Source of the DNA: Sulfurospirillum diekertiae
Lineage (GTDB): Bacteria > Campylobacterota > Campylobacteria > Campylobacterales > Sulfurospirillaceae
Length of the DNA stretch: 64,000 nt
Assembly (NCBI RefSeq): GCF_011769985.2
Contig: NZ_CP039734.2
Span: forward strand, 1,178,001 to 1,242,000
Direction: 5' to 3'
The number at the start of each line of letters is the position of its first letter. Position 1 is the stretch's first letter. Shown here one piece after another: positions 25,262-34,590 of the stretch. The notes beneath the pieces were generated by a model that made no database searches, was not told the DNA's origin, and saw only the letters and a list, made by a program, of their open reading frames with translations. Position numbers and translations under genes: made by a program.

Positions 25262-26419
25262 ATGGAACATGCTAAACTGTACGAAAGGCTTGCTGAGCGA
25301 CTTAGCAATCTTGAGAAGTTCCCCCGTATTAAGGAGGACAAATCTATTGCGGCACTAATGGAAGAACATGGAATTAGCCGTAGAGATTTTATGAAGTGGG
25401 CAGCAGGTGTCACTGCAATGTTGTCTTTACCTTCAGAATTTACACCACTTATGGCGCAAGCTGCTGAATTGACAGATCGTTTGCCTGTTATTTGGTTGCA
25501 TATGGCAGAATGTACGGGCTGTAGTGAGAGTTTGCTTCGAACAGACGCTCCAACAATCGATAGTTTGATTTTTGATCATATCTCATTAGAGTATCATGAA
25601 ACTTTGATGGTTGCTTGTGGTTGGCAGGCTGAGCACAATTTAGAGAGTGCTATTGAAAAATATAAAGGTAAATACATTTTAATGGTTGAAGGTGGTATTC
25701 CTGCAGGAAGCAGTGAATTCTTCTTAACCGTTGGACCACATGGCCAAACAGGTCAAAAAAGTGCACAAAAAGCAGCAGATTCTGCAGCAGCTATTTTTGC
25801 TATTGGCTCTTGTTCAAGTTTTGGTGGTATTCAAGCGGCTCATCCAAATCCTACCAATGCACAACCACTTAGTAAAGTAACCAATAAACCTGTTATTAAT
25901 GTTCCAGGCTGTCCTCCAAGTGAGAAAAATATTGTCGGTAACGTACTTCACTATATTCTTTTTGGCACACTTCCAGCACTTGATGCATACAATCGTCCAA
26001 AATGGGCTTATGGTTTTAGAATTCATGACCTTTGCGAAAGACGTGGTCACTTTGACGCGGGCGAGTTCGTACAAGAATTTGGCGATGCTGGTGCAAAAAA
26101 AGGTTTCTGTCTTTATAAAGTAGGTTGTAAAGGTCCTTATACTTTTAATAACTGTTCACGTGAGAGATTTAACCAACATACTTCTTGGCCAGTTCAAGCA
26201 GGTCACGGCTGTATTGGCTGTTCAGAACCAGGTTTCTGGGACAATATGGGACCATTTGAAGAGCCACTAGGTGATAGACTTTATAAAACAGTTTATGGCG
26301 ATGGTGCTGATAAAACTGCTGATAAAGTTGGTGTTGCGCTTCTCACTGCAACTGCGGTAGGTATTGCGGCTCATGCGGCAATTGCTGCGGTTAAGGGCAG
26401 TGGAAAAACTGAAGAATAA
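25262..26419 (+). CDS. hydA: Periplasmic [NiFe] uptake hydrogenase small subunit
   Basis: A 385-residue subunit of the membrane-bound hydrogenase that feeds electrons from H2 to the quinone pool. A Tat signal (SRRDFMKWAAG, followed by a hydrophobic stretch) directs folded export. Cluster ligands are seen in ECTGCSES, GSCSSFGG, NVPGCPPSE, HDLCERRGHFDAGEF, GFCLYKVGCKGPYTFNNC and HGCIGCSEPGFWD. The C-terminus has one hydrophobic anchor helix (VGVALLTATAVGIAAHAAIA). ATG 25262 follows AGGAGAGATTT. It leads the operon hydA-B-C-D-E-hypF. Confidence 0.96.
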   Translation: MEHAKLYERLAERLSNLEKFPRIKEDKSIAALMEEHGISRRDFMKWAAGVTAMLSLPSEFTPLMAQAAELTDRLPVIWLHMAECTGCSESLLRTDAPTIDSLIFDHISLEYHETLMVACGWQAEHNLESAIEKYKGKYILMVEGGIPAGSSEFFLTVGPHGQTGQKSAQKAADSAAAIFAIGSCSSFGGIQAAHPNPTNAQPLSKVTNKPVINVPGCPPSEKNIVGNVLHYILFGTLPALDAYNRPKWAYGFRIHDLCERRGHFDAGEFVQEFGDAGAKKGFCLYKVGCKGPYTFNNCSRERFNQHTSWPVQAGHGCIGCSEPGFWDNMGPFEEPLGDRLYKTVYGDGADKTADKVGVALLTATAVGIAAHAAIAAVKGSGKTEE

Positions 26420-26434
26420 GAGAAGGATAAGTAA

Positions 26435-28183
26435 ATGAGTAAAAGAATCGTAGTAGATCCAATCACCAGAATTGAAGGACACTTAAGAGTTGAAGTTATT
26501 GTAGATGATAACAACGTTGTTACAGAAGCATACTCTTTTTCAACACTTTGGAGAGGTATTGAAACTATCCTTAAAGGCAGAGATCCAAGAGATGCTGGTT
26601 TTATGGTACAAAGAATTTGTGGTGTTTGTACATACTCTCACTATAAAGCAGGTATTATGGCAGTTGAGAATGCTCTAGGAATTGAGCCTCCTCTTAATGC
26701 AAAACTAACACGTACATTGATGAACAATGCACTTTTCTTGCATGATCACGTTGTACACTTCTATCATCTTCATGGACTTGACTGGGTTGATGTTGTTTCA
26801 GCGCTTAAAGCAGATCCACGTAAAGCTGCGGAAGAGGCATTTAAATACACAGACTCTCCTGTTGCATGCGGTGCAGACATCCTTATGGCAACTCAAAAAA
26901 GAGTAGCGGAATTTGTTAAAAAAGGAAATCTTGGACCATTCGCTAATGCGTATTGGGGACATGCAACCTACAAATTAACACCAGAGCAAAACTTAATTGC
27001 TGTTTCTCACTACCTTAAAGCACTTGAACTTCAAAGAACTGCTGCACAAATGATGGCTATCTTTGGTGCAAAACAACCACATCCACAAAGCTTAACCGTT
27101 GGTGGTGTAACGTGTGTTATGGATCTTCAAGACCCAGCTCGTTTGGGTGAATATATGACGAAATTTAAAGAGATGGCAGACTTTGTAAATCATGCTTACT
27201 ATCCTGATGTTGTTATGGCTGGACTTGCTTATTCAAAAGAGCCAAGTGTCACAGGTGGTTTGGGTGTTGCAAATCTCTTTACTGAAAAAGAGTTCCAAAT
27301 TAATGCTAAAGACTTCTTGTTTGAGAGTGGTGTTATGATGGGTGAAGATGTGGTTAATTTAATCACTGGCAAACCATTTAAAGTTCAAACATTGGATGAG
27401 AGTAAAATCACTGAAGAAGCAACACGTTCTTGGTATAAAGATAACGCTGCATATCATCCATACGAGGGTCGTCAAGAGCCTAATTATACTGGCTTTAAAG
27501 ATGCACAAACTGTCAATGATAAAGGTGAGCTTGCTGCAACTAAAGTTATTGATGAAAATGGTAAATATACATGGGTTAAAGCTCCTCGTTATGATGGTAA
27601 ACCACTTCAAGTTGGACCATTGGCAAATATCGTTATTAACTATGCGCTTGGTAACAAACGCGTTAAAGTTGTCGTTGATAAATTCTTGAAAGATACAGGA
27701 CTTCCTATTACTGCTGTAGCTTCAACACTCGGTCGTACAGCATGTCGTATGATTGAAGCCAAAGTTGTAGCTGATAACGGTATGGAAGCATTTACCGCAT
27801 TGATTAATAATCTTAAAGTTGATGATGCTACCTGTGCAAGCTATAAAATCGACAAAAATAAAGAGTACAAAGGTCGCTATATTGGACATGTTCCTCGTGG
27901 TGTTCTTAGTCACTGGGTTAAAATCAAAAATGGCGTGATTGAAAACTACCAAGCAGTTGTTCCAACAACTTGGAATGCAAGTCCAAAAGACGCTAAAGGT
28001 GTTAGAGGATCTTATGAAGAGTCTTTAATTGGTTTAAAGATCACTGATCTTTCTCAACCGCTTGAAATTGTAAGAATCATCCACTCTTATGATCCATGTC
28101 TTGCATGTGCTGTACATGTAATGGATACAAAAGGGAATGAGATGAGCAGTTATAAGGTCAATGTTAACGGCGCGTCTTGCTAA
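26435..28183 (+). CDS. hydB: Periplasmic [NiFe] uptake hydrogenase large subunit
   Basis: A 582-residue catalytic subunit carrying the NiFe(CN)2CO centre. Ligand motifs are RICGVCTYSHYKAG near residue 60 and DPCLACAVH near the C-terminus. A tail of about 20 residues follows the His and is expected to be removed by HydD after nickel insertion. VDPITRIEGHLR at the N-terminus is typical. It has no signal peptide and rides out with HydA through the Tat system. It sits 15 nt after hydA. Confidence 0.97.
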   Translation: MSKRIVVDPITRIEGHLRVEVIVDDNNVVTEAYSFSTLWRGIETILKGRDPRDAGFMVQRICGVCTYSHYKAGIMAVENALGIEPPLNAKLTRTLMNNALFLHDHVVHFYHLHGLDWVDVVSALKADPRKAAEEAFKYTDSPVACGADILMATQKRVAEFVKKGNLGPFANAYWGHATYKLTPEQNLIAVSHYLKALELQRTAAQMMAIFGAKQPHPQSLTVGGVTCVMDLQDPARLGEYMTKFKEMADFVNHAYYPDVVMAGLAYSKEPSVTGGLGVANLFTEKEFQINAKDFLFESGVMMGEDVVNLITGKPFKVQTLDESKITEEATRSWYKDNAAYHPYEGRQEPNYTGFKDAQTVNDKGELAATKVIDENGKYTWVKAPRYDGKPLQVGPLANIVINYALGNKRVKVVVDKFLKDTGLPITAVASTLGRTACRMIEAKVVADNGMEAFTALINNLKVDDATCASYKIDKNKEYKGRYIGHVPRGVLSHWVKIKNGVIENYQAVVPTTWNASPKDAKGVRGSYEESLIGLKITDLSQPLEIVRIIHSYDPCLACAVHVMDTKGNEMSSYKVNVNGASC

Positions 28184-28203
28184 AAGCGAAAGGGAGTCTA
28201 ACA

Positions 28204-28881
28204 ATGAAAAGAAATGTAGAATTTGAGTTCTCAGCAGGGCTTCGTTGGACGCACTGGCTAAGGGCAATCGCTATTTTTGTATTAACGGTGACAGGGTTTT
28301 ATTTGGCCTATGTATTCATCGCTCCTGAATCATCAGATGAGCCTATCCTCTTCTTGAATGCAAAGTTCAGAATGTGGCATGAAATTGCAGGGTTTTTATT
28401 GATTGCAATTACACTCTACAAAACGTACCTTTTTTGCCTTGATGGTATCAGTTCAAAAGAGAGAGTATCGTTTGTAGATTTCATCAGTCCAAAGATATGG
28501 TTTCAACAGCTTAAATATTACCTTTTTATGGGAGAACATCCTCATTTAAAAGGTGTCTATAATCCGTTGCAATTTATCGCTTATGTGGGACTTTATGCAA
28601 TGATTTTTATCATCAGCTTAACAGGTCTCATTTTGTATGTCAATTGTTATCAAGGTGGCGGTATTGGTCTCTTCTTATATGACTATATGCGTCCAATCGA
28701 AGCAATGATGGGTGGACTCGCAATGGTTAGAGAAATTCACCACATTGTTATGTGGGGTATTTTGATCTTCTTACCAATTCATATCTATATGGCAATCTTT
28801 AACTCAATCATGGGTAAAGAGGGCTCTTTGGATGCGATTTTCAGTGGTTATAAGTTTCTTAAACACGATCCAAAACACTAA
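28204..28881 (+). CDS. hydC: Hydrogenase cytochrome b subunit
   Basis: A 225-residue di-heme cytochrome b that anchors HydAB and passes electrons to menaquinone. Four main hydrophobic helices are visible, with candidate heme-ligand His residues in LRWTHWLRA, MWHEIAGF and REIHHIVMWG. The segment IFLPIHIYMAIFNSIMGKEGS is typical of the family. I start at ATG 28204, 10 nt after GGGAG, rather than at an in-frame upstream codon inside hydB. The family is HupC/HyaC/HydC. Confidence 0.94.
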   Translation: MKRNVEFEFSAGLRWTHWLRAIAIFVLTVTGFYLAYVFIAPESSDEPILFLNAKFRMWHEIAGFLLIAITLYKTYLFCLDGISSKERVSFVDFISPKIWFQQLKYYLFMGEHPHLKGVYNPLQFIAYVGLYAMIFIISLTGLILYVNCYQGGGIGLFLYDYMRPIEAMMGGLAMVREIHHIVMWGILIFLPIHIYMAIFNSIMGKEGSLDAIFSGYKFLKHDPKH

Positions 28882-28893
28882 GAGAGTTTTTAC

Positions 28894-29433
28894 TTGAAAG
28901 TGTTGATTTTAGGCATTGGCAATGTAATGTTCTCCGACGAAGGCGTCGGAGTTCATCTTTGCCGTCTTGTTGAACAAAAATATGCGTTTTCTTCTCCCGA
29001 ACATACCCTTACCTTTATTGATGGTGGTACACTAGCGGAGCGTTTAATTCCCATTATTGCTGAGTATGACTATGTCATTGTATTAGATTGTGTTGATACA
29101 AGAGATGGAGAAATTGGAGATGTTTATTTCTTCGATTTTGAAAATGTTCCTAATACAATCACATGGCAAGGGAGTGTTCATGAAGTCGAGATGCTTCAAA
29201 CACTTAATATGATGGATATGGTAGGAGATCGTCCTCCTACAAAAATTATTGGTATAATTCCAGAAGTTATAGAAGATACAACGTTACAACTTACAGATGC
29301 TGTCGTCAAAGGCAGTGGTATTATGGAAAATGTTTTACTAAAACATTTGAGTGAACTTGGATTTACATATCAGCAAATCAGTGATATTGACATCCAAAGT
29401 GTGGCAAATACGTCCTGTTTGGGGGATCGATGA
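28894..29433 (+). CDS. hydD: Hydrogenase maturation endopeptidase
   Basis: A 179-residue protease of the HyaD/HybD/HupD family that cleaves the C-terminal tail of the large subunit once nickel is bound. Family motifs are LILGIGNVMFSDEGVGVH, FIDGGTLAE and VIVLDCVD, with the Asp and Glu residues that sense nickel. The start is TTG 28894, after AGAG. The only large subunit nearby with a cleavable tail is HydB, so that is the likely substrate; HupL lacks a tail. It overlaps the hydE-like gene by 4 nt. Confidence 0.94.
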   Translation: MKVLILGIGNVMFSDEGVGVHLCRLVEQKYAFSSPEHTLTFIDGGTLAERLIPIIAEYDYVIVLDCVDTRDGEIGDVYFFDFENVPNTITWQGSVHEVEMLQTLNMMDMVGDRPPTKIIGIIPEVIEDTTLQLTDAVVKGSGIMENVLLKHLSELGFTYQQISDIDIQSVANTSCLGDR

Positions 29434-31103
29434 TTTTAGCATTTGAGTTTAATTATATATCATATAATGGTATTTTAGAAAATTTATTGAAAGAAATTGC
29501 AAATGATTTTGGTATTGTACATAAAATTATACGTAAAGAATCGATTGTAACACTGTTTATTGATGCCGATGAAGTTCGTTTAGGCACTTTTGCAGATACT
29601 CTTTCTTCTTCGCTTCCATTGTCTATCTTTTTTAAGTCTTCCAGTGTTGAAGTTTTAGAAAGCATGCCTGAGGAAGAAGAAGTATTGCCATCAATGGCAT
29701 ATACCGTAGAATTTACACCTAAAATTTTAGCTTCAGTGGATGCACCAAGTTCTCCTCAGTATCTTTCTCCTTTTGTTGTTGTACCAAAAGATGCGTCTAT
29801 TCATCTTGTACATGAGGGAAAAAATCTTTTACATGTAAACATGACAGAAGGCTATGAATCGCTTTATGAAAAAGTTTCTGAACTGATTGTTGCAGGTGAA
29901 AATATAGCCATCCAAACTAAAAATGGCCATTTTGTTTTTGGCAAAATTGAAAACATCTCTGCATGTTCTCATGTTGTATTTCCTGAAGTGATTGCAACGG
30001 ATTTATCGGTTGTTGAGCGCATGGTTGTCAGTAGAGAAAATGAGATCAAAGCGCTTGCCTCTTTAGAGCGCCCTTCAATTCGTTTTAAAGTAAATGCACT
30101 GTTCGCACAAAAAGAGATTTTTCAAGAAGCTCGCGTCATGTTAAGACTTGCAGATGATCTTTTCTTGTATCAACTCTCTAAACGACTCTTTGCAAAAGGG
30201 GTTCATTTCCTTTTTAAAGCTTCTCCTAAAGAGTGTCAAAGTCTGTACAGCGTTGATTATGAACAAACTTTGAAAGCGCTAGAGCCATTAGTGGTAAGTG
30301 TCCTTGAAAATGGGACTATTTTAATTGTTCAAGGTAAAAGTTATGCTTCTGAGGCGCTCAAAGGAAGTTTGAAAAAATTTGATGAACCTTCCCATGCAGC
30401 ATTGGCTTCTATTTTACAAGAGCATAAGCTTTTTGATACAGCGTTGAGCTGTTTTTATTTTAGTCGAACTCATAATGATCGTGTCATGCACTATTCCAAA
30501 GAAAATGGCATGCTTAATCTTGTGGAAATTTTACTGCCAAGTTCATTTGCTGAGCTTTTTGCAGAAATTGAGAGAAGTAGTCCTAGTGCTGAGCGTCTTG
30601 TTGCCAGTTATAAGGAACAGTTTCCTGAACTGTACGAAAAAATAATTCATACAGTTATTCCAAACACATTACCAAAGAGTATTTATTCCCTTTGGAAAAT
30701 TGTAGCAATCGTACTAGGCATTAGTGATAATTTTGATCGCGCTGCTGAACAACTCATTGAAAATGCCGAAGATTTTGGTGGTCAAAAAGGTCCACGTATT
30801 GACTATTATTTGGAAAAAGAGGATGCACTTAGTTCTGATTTGAATTATGTTAGGTTGCTCCGCAGTGGTATGAGTTACAAACTCGCTGGAACGGACACAA
30901 TAACATTGAGTTTTGGTTGTATGGAAAGTCTCTCTTTTTTCCTCTCCGATATGGCTGATTCTCACAAAGATAATCTTACTTCAAGTAAAATTGCTTTGTG
31001 TGGTTCACTGTTTGGCTATAAACGTTTTACAGAGATGCTTTCAAAAAACATCAAGCCAAATCATACGATCTGCTTGAATAAAGAATTGCCGATTGATCAG
31101 TAA
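29430..31103 (+). CDS. hydE: HydE-like hydrogenase accessory protein
   Basis: A 557-residue soluble protein in the position of hydE in the Helicobacter, Campylobacter and Wolinella hydABCDE operons. That protein is needed for hydrogenase activity, but its mechanism is unknown. I assign it by position and size; no domain is recognised by eye. The first 180 residues contain beta-like stretches (LHVNMTEGYESLYEKVSELIVAGENIAIQTKNG); the rest is mainly helical, with LVASYKEQFPELYEKIIHTV and a Gly-poor C-terminus. It has no relation to the radical SAM HydE of [FeFe] hydrogenases. It overlaps hydD by 4 nt and hypF by 11 nt. Confidence 0.72.
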   Translation: MILAFEFNYISYNGILENLLKEIANDFGIVHKIIRKESIVTLFIDADEVRLGTFADTLSSSLPLSIFFKSSSVEVLESMPEEEEVLPSMAYTVEFTPKILASVDAPSSPQYLSPFVVVPKDASIHLVHEGKNLLHVNMTEGYESLYEKVSELIVAGENIAIQTKNGHFVFGKIENISACSHVVFPEVIATDLSVVERMVVSRENEIKALASLERPSIRFKVNALFAQKEIFQEARVMLRLADDLFLYQLSKRLFAKGVHFLFKASPKECQSLYSVDYEQTLKALEPLVVSVLENGTILIVQGKSYASEALKGSLKKFDEPSHAALASILQEHKLFDTALSCFYFSRTHNDRVMHYSKENGMLNLVEILLPSSFAELFAEIERSSPSAERLVASYKEQFPELYEKIIHTVIPNTLPKSIYSLWKIVAIVLGISDNFDRAAEQLIENAEDFGGQKGPRIDYYLEKEDALSSDLNYVRLLRSGMSYKLAGTDTITLSFGCMESLSFFLSDMADSHKDNLTSSKIALCGSLFGYKRFTEMLSKNIKPNHTICLNKELPIDQ

Positions 31104-33312
31104 ATCTCGTCTGATTTATCATATAGAAGGTATTGTCCAAGGGGTTGGTTTTCGCCCCTTTGTCTATACACTTGCCTTACGCTTTCATTTAAAAGGTTTT
31201 GTGCTTAACAATTCTAAAGGTGTCATCATTGAGATAGAAGGATTTGAAGAGAGCCTTGATTCGTTTGAACAGGCTTTGTTTAAAGAACTTCCTCCACTTG
31301 CGCGCATTGATTTCTGGCAAAAAAATAGGCTTACATGTAAAAATGATACACGCTTCGAAATTCGACAAAGTGATGAAGCAAGTACAAAATCTTCTCTTGT
31401 ATTACCCGATATGTCCATTTGTGATGATTGTCTGAAAGAATTGTATGATCCAAACAACAGACGCTATCACTACTTTTTCATCAACTGTACACATTGTGGA
31501 CCTCGCTATTCCATTATCAAAACTGTTCCATATGATCGTCCATACACTTCAATGCAACCCTTTGTAATGTGTGAAGCGTGCCAAAGTGAATACACAAATC
31601 CTCTTGATCGCCGCTATCACGCGCAACCTATCAGCTGTCCAACATGCGGACCAACACTCTCTTTGTGTTCCATTAATGGAGAACTATTGGCGACAAATGA
31701 AGCGGCGATTGTTAAATTAGCGGATTTGATTAATGTTGGGCATATTGTAGCACTCAAAGGCATGGGAGGTTTTCATCTCATTTGTGATGCCACAAGCGAC
31801 AGGGTGTTAGCGAGCTTGAGAGAGCGTAAACACAGACCTTCCAAACCGTTTGCTGTTATGTTTAAAACTATAGAAGCGATCAAAGAAGAGTGTATTTTAA
31901 GTGCTCAAGAAGAAGAGGGTATTTGCTCTCTGCTTCGCCCGATTGTTCTTGTAAAGCGCAATGTTAAGGCTTCTAAAATCAGTGGACTCATTGCCCCTCG
32001 CATCGATCGTCTTGGTGTTTTCTTACCTTATACACCTTTACATGTAATGCTTTTTGAGTACCTCAAAAACCCTATCGTGGCAACCAGTGCCAATCGCTCT
32101 GGTGAGCCCATTATTAGCGAAGTAACTGTTTTAAAACAAAAGCTTCATGACGTTGTGGAGTATTATCTGGATTATAACCGTGAAATAGTCAACTCCAGTG
32201 ATGACAGTGTTTTACAATACCTTGGTGATAAAACGCTTTTGATGCGCTCTTCTCGTGGTATTGCTCCAAAGAGCTTTCGAGTTGATTCATCGGATGAGCG
32301 GAAAATCTTAGCCGTAGGCGCACATCAAAAAAACGCGATTGCTATCTATCTTAATCACCAAATTATTGTGAGTCCTTATATTGGTGATTTGGATAATATT
32401 GCCTCGAATGATCTATTTGAAAAGATGATAGAGCGTTTTTCACGATTTTATGATTTTACACCCGATCTGATCGTCGGCGATTTGCATCCAAATTATGTAT
32501 CAACACAGTGGGTAAAAAGACAAAATATTCCTTTTGTTCAGGTGCAGCATCACTATGCACATATTCTCTCTGCTATGTGTGAACATAAACTGAGCGGAAA
32601 AGTGTTAGGCATCGCATGGGATGGTACGGGGTATGGTGATGATGGTACGATTTGGGGTGGTGAGTTTTTAGTGTGTGATCCTAGTGGTTATGAACGTGTA
32701 TGTTTTTTTGAACCTTTTCCTCTTTTGGGTGCAGATGCGAGCATTAAAGAGATTAAACGCATTTTAGCTTCGCTTCTGTGGGATGTATTGGGTGACGAGG
32801 CTGATGCATTGTTATTAGACTATTTTGATGAAAAGGCACTCAAACGTCTCAAACAAATTTACACCAAAAAGATTAATTCACCCCTATGCTCATCAGTAGG
32901 AAGACTCTTTGATGCCGTTGCCGTTTTGTGTGGAATGGAAGGAAATGTAAGTTATGATGGAGAAAGTGGCTTGCTTATTGAAGCTCTGTATGATCCTGCC
33001 ATTACAGATCGCTATACATTTGAAATAGACGATAAAATGATTCGTTATAAACCTATGTTTGCTCAAATGCTTCACGATAAAGAACCACACCTGATTGCTT
33101 CTAAATTTATCAATACATTGGTCGAAATGGCTCTTACCATAAGTCATCGTTACACTTATCCAATCGTTCTTGGAGGTGGAGTGTTTCAAAATCGCACACT
33201 CATGGAACAAATACTTCAAAATGTCACACAACCTCTCTATTTTCCGTTACAATTAGCAATCAATGATGGCGGAATTTGTGTTGGACAGATCTACAAATCA
33301 CTTCAAAAGTAA
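31093..33312 (+). CDS. hypF: Carbamoyltransferase HypF
   Basis: A 739-residue enzyme that transfers the carbamoyl group of carbamoyl phosphate to HypE on the way to the cyanide ligands of the NiFe site. Domains in order: acylphosphatase-like (IEGIVQGVGFRPFVYTLA); two zinc fingers (CDDCLKELYDPNNRRYHYFF with NCTHCGPRYS, and CEACQSEYTNPLDRRYHAQP with CPTCGP); YrdC-like (ALKGMGGFHLICDA, ATSANRSGEPI); Kae1-like (VQHHYAHILSAMCEH, GIAWDGTGYGDDGTIWGGEF). The start is TTG 31093, inside the end of hydE. It is separated from the other hyp genes by nikR and a transposase-derived gene. Confidence 0.96.
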   Translation: MISKSRLIYHIEGIVQGVGFRPFVYTLALRFHLKGFVLNNSKGVIIEIEGFEESLDSFEQALFKELPPLARIDFWQKNRLTCKNDTRFEIRQSDEASTKSSLVLPDMSICDDCLKELYDPNNRRYHYFFINCTHCGPRYSIIKTVPYDRPYTSMQPFVMCEACQSEYTNPLDRRYHAQPISCPTCGPTLSLCSINGELLATNEAAIVKLADLINVGHIVALKGMGGFHLICDATSDRVLASLRERKHRPSKPFAVMFKTIEAIKEECILSAQEEEGICSLLRPIVLVKRNVKASKISGLIAPRIDRLGVFLPYTPLHVMLFEYLKNPIVATSANRSGEPIISEVTVLKQKLHDVVEYYLDYNREIVNSSDDSVLQYLGDKTLLMRSSRGIAPKSFRVDSSDERKILAVGAHQKNAIAIYLNHQIIVSPYIGDLDNIASNDLFEKMIERFSRFYDFTPDLIVGDLHPNYVSTQWVKRQNIPFVQVQHHYAHILSAMCEHKLSGKVLGIAWDGTGYGDDGTIWGGEFLVCDPSGYERVCFFEPFPLLGADASIKEIKRILASLLWDVLGDEADALLLDYFDEKALKRLKQIYTKKINSPLCSSVGRLFDAVAVLCGMEGNVSYDGESGLLIEALYDPAITDRYTFEIDDKMIRYKPMFAQMLHDKEPHLIASKFINTLVEMALTISHRYTYPIVLGGGVFQNRTLMEQILQNVTQPLYFPLQLAINDGGICVGQIYKSLQK

Positions 33313-33389
33313 TATTAATATTTTTATCTTTAAATAAATAAAGAATAGTATGATTAAAATGTAGTTGAAGTATATAAAAAGGATACACC

Positions 33390-33803
33390 ATGGATAAAAT
33401 TATTCGTTTTAGTGTTTCACTTCCAGAAAAACTTTTAGAAGAGCTTGACAAAAAAGTTGATGCTCAAGGTTATGCTTCACGTAGTGAATTTACCAGAGAC
33501 CTAATTCGCGAGAAAATCGTAAAAGATGATTGGCAAGACGATAACAGCGATGTTATAGGTGTTTTGACAATGATCTATACGCATCATCAAAATGAGCTCG
33601 TGCAGAAGATTTTGGAAATTCAACATGATGCAAAAATACATATTATGTGTAATACTCATGTACATGTAAGCCATGAAAATTGTCTCGAAACCATTATGGT
33701 GACGGGAAAAGTTTCTGAAGTGAAAGACTTTGCACAGAAGATTGCAGGGCTTAAAGGGGTTAAATTCTCCAAACTTGTTGAAGCATCCATTCCCGCTTCA
33801 TAA
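33390..33803 (+). CDS. nikR: Nickel-responsive transcriptional regulator
   Basis: A 137-residue tetrameric regulator. The N-terminal ribbon-helix-helix ([17 protein letters not shown], with [14 protein letters not shown]) binds DNA. The C-terminal ACT-like domain holds the Ni ligands His, His and Cys in [13 protein letters not shown], plus the His of IYTHHQNE from the neighbouring subunit. Position between hypF and hypB fits control of nickel uptake or hydrogenase genes. The 77-nt upstream gap includes the AT-only palindrome AATATTAATATT at 33311-33322, which could be a NikR or autoregulatory site. ATG 33390 follows AAAAGGATACACC. Confidence 0.95.
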   Translation: MDKIIRFSVSLPEKLLEELDKKVDAQGYASRSEFTRDLIREKIVKDDWQDDNSDVIGVLTMIYTHHQNELVQKILEIQHDAKIHIMCNTHVHVSHENCLETIMVTGKVSEVKDFAQKIAGLKGVKFSKLVEASIPAS

Positions 33804-33821
33804 TCTTTACATGTAAAGATT
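33802..33821. repeat. Perfect 20-bp palindrome at the nikR/transposase-derived gene junction
   Basis: The TTTACATGTAAA motif at 33806-33817 is extended here to a perfect 20-bp palindrome starting AATCTTTACA. It spans the nikR stop and the stop of the convergent gene (TAC ATG TAA on the minus strand). Followed by T5 on the plus strand, it could also form a hairpin terminator with no real loop. Confidence 0.7.
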
Positions 33822-34490
33822 TTTCTTCCATAGCGTCTCTAAAATGAGGCGCTGTTTTTCTTGAGTATAATTAAATTTAAACTCCGCTTCTTTTAGATAA
33901 TAGATAAAATTCTCTTTACTCACACCTTTAAAGTGATCCATCCAGCTCTCTAAAAATTTCCAAAAGCGTGTTAAGACGTTGTCAAAACTCTCGTAGTGCG
34001 CAACTTTATGCTGGTTAAGATAGCGTGCATAGGTCTCTTTTTCGATGGAATTTTCATCTAAATTTTTCAGGTGTGCAAATTGATCTGGGAGTAAGAGGGT
34101 GTGAATAGAGTCGCCGTACACCATACCTAAAATACCGATAGCATCGAAAAGATATTTATTTTTTCCTCTTTTACATGTAGGAAGGTAATAGTATTCGTCA
34201 TACTGTGAAAACGTCTGTGTTTGTTCTGCATAAAGAGCTTCACAGTGACTTATCAGTAAAAGACGTAGTTTTTGATATTTTTTTGCGATGGTAAGATAAT
34301 TCAATCCTAAAAGTGTAGCACATTCATACGCACTGTTATTATCGATAAAACACTCCAAAATAGTCATCTCTTGTGCATATTTTACATAGCTAAATGTTCG
34401 TTTACATGTAACGCATCGGCATTGCGTTTTAGAGACGAAATAAAGTGCTTTGTTCCCGCAAAAAATGCACTGCTTTTGATCTGTTTTCAT
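33807..34490 (-). CDS. Transposase-derived protein (IS1595-like), probably domesticated
   Basis: A 227-residue protein with an N-terminal zinc ribbon (CIFCGNKALYFVSKTQCRC, then VTCKRTFSYVKYA) and a helix-turn-helix-like segment (FIDNNSAYECATLLGLN). The C-terminal text YDEYYYLPTCKRGKNKYLFDAIG and FKGVSKENFIYYLKEAEFKFNY recalls IS1595-family transposases. Only part of a DDE triad is apparent. No terminal inverted repeats or target duplications are visible around it, and the frame is intact. It lies antisense between nikR and hypB, which suggests a retained, possibly regulatory, gene rather than an active insertion sequence. Confidence 0.65.
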   Translation of the reverse strand: MKTDQKQCIFCGNKALYFVSKTQCRCVTCKRTFSYVKYAQEMTILECFIDNNSAYECATLLGLNYLTIAKKYQKLRLLLISHCEALYAEQTQTFSQYDEYYYLPTCKRGKNKYLFDAIGILGMVYGDSIHTLLLPDQFAHLKNLDENSIEKETYARYLNQHKVAHYESFDNVLTRFWKFLESWMDHFKGVSKENFIYYLKEAEFKFNYTQEKQRLILETLWKKNLYM

Positions 34491-34555
34491 GAGTGTATTT
34501 TTCCTAAAAATAACTAAGAAACATCTTTTTTTATCTCTTGTTTAAAGACTTCTAC

Positions 34556-34561
34556 TATAAT
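34556..34561 (+). promoter_or_regulatory. Candidate -10 box of the hypBCDEA operon
   Basis: A perfect TATAAT 30 nt before the hypB start codon, in the 100-nt divergent gap between the transposase-derived gene and hypB, preceded by T-rich sequence. Confidence 0.5.
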
Positions 34562-34590
34562 AGAGAAAAAATAGAGACAAGGACTTAAAA

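Noticed and set aside
29430..31103. Radical SAM HydE of [FeFe] hydrogenase maturation
   Set aside because: There is no CxxxCxxC motif; the operon is for a [NiFe] enzyme and only the name coincides.
33311..33322. A NikR operator upstream of nikR
   Set aside because: AATATTAATATT is palindromic, but in such AT-rich sequence it is weak evidence and does not match the spaced NikR consensus I know; kept only as a remark.
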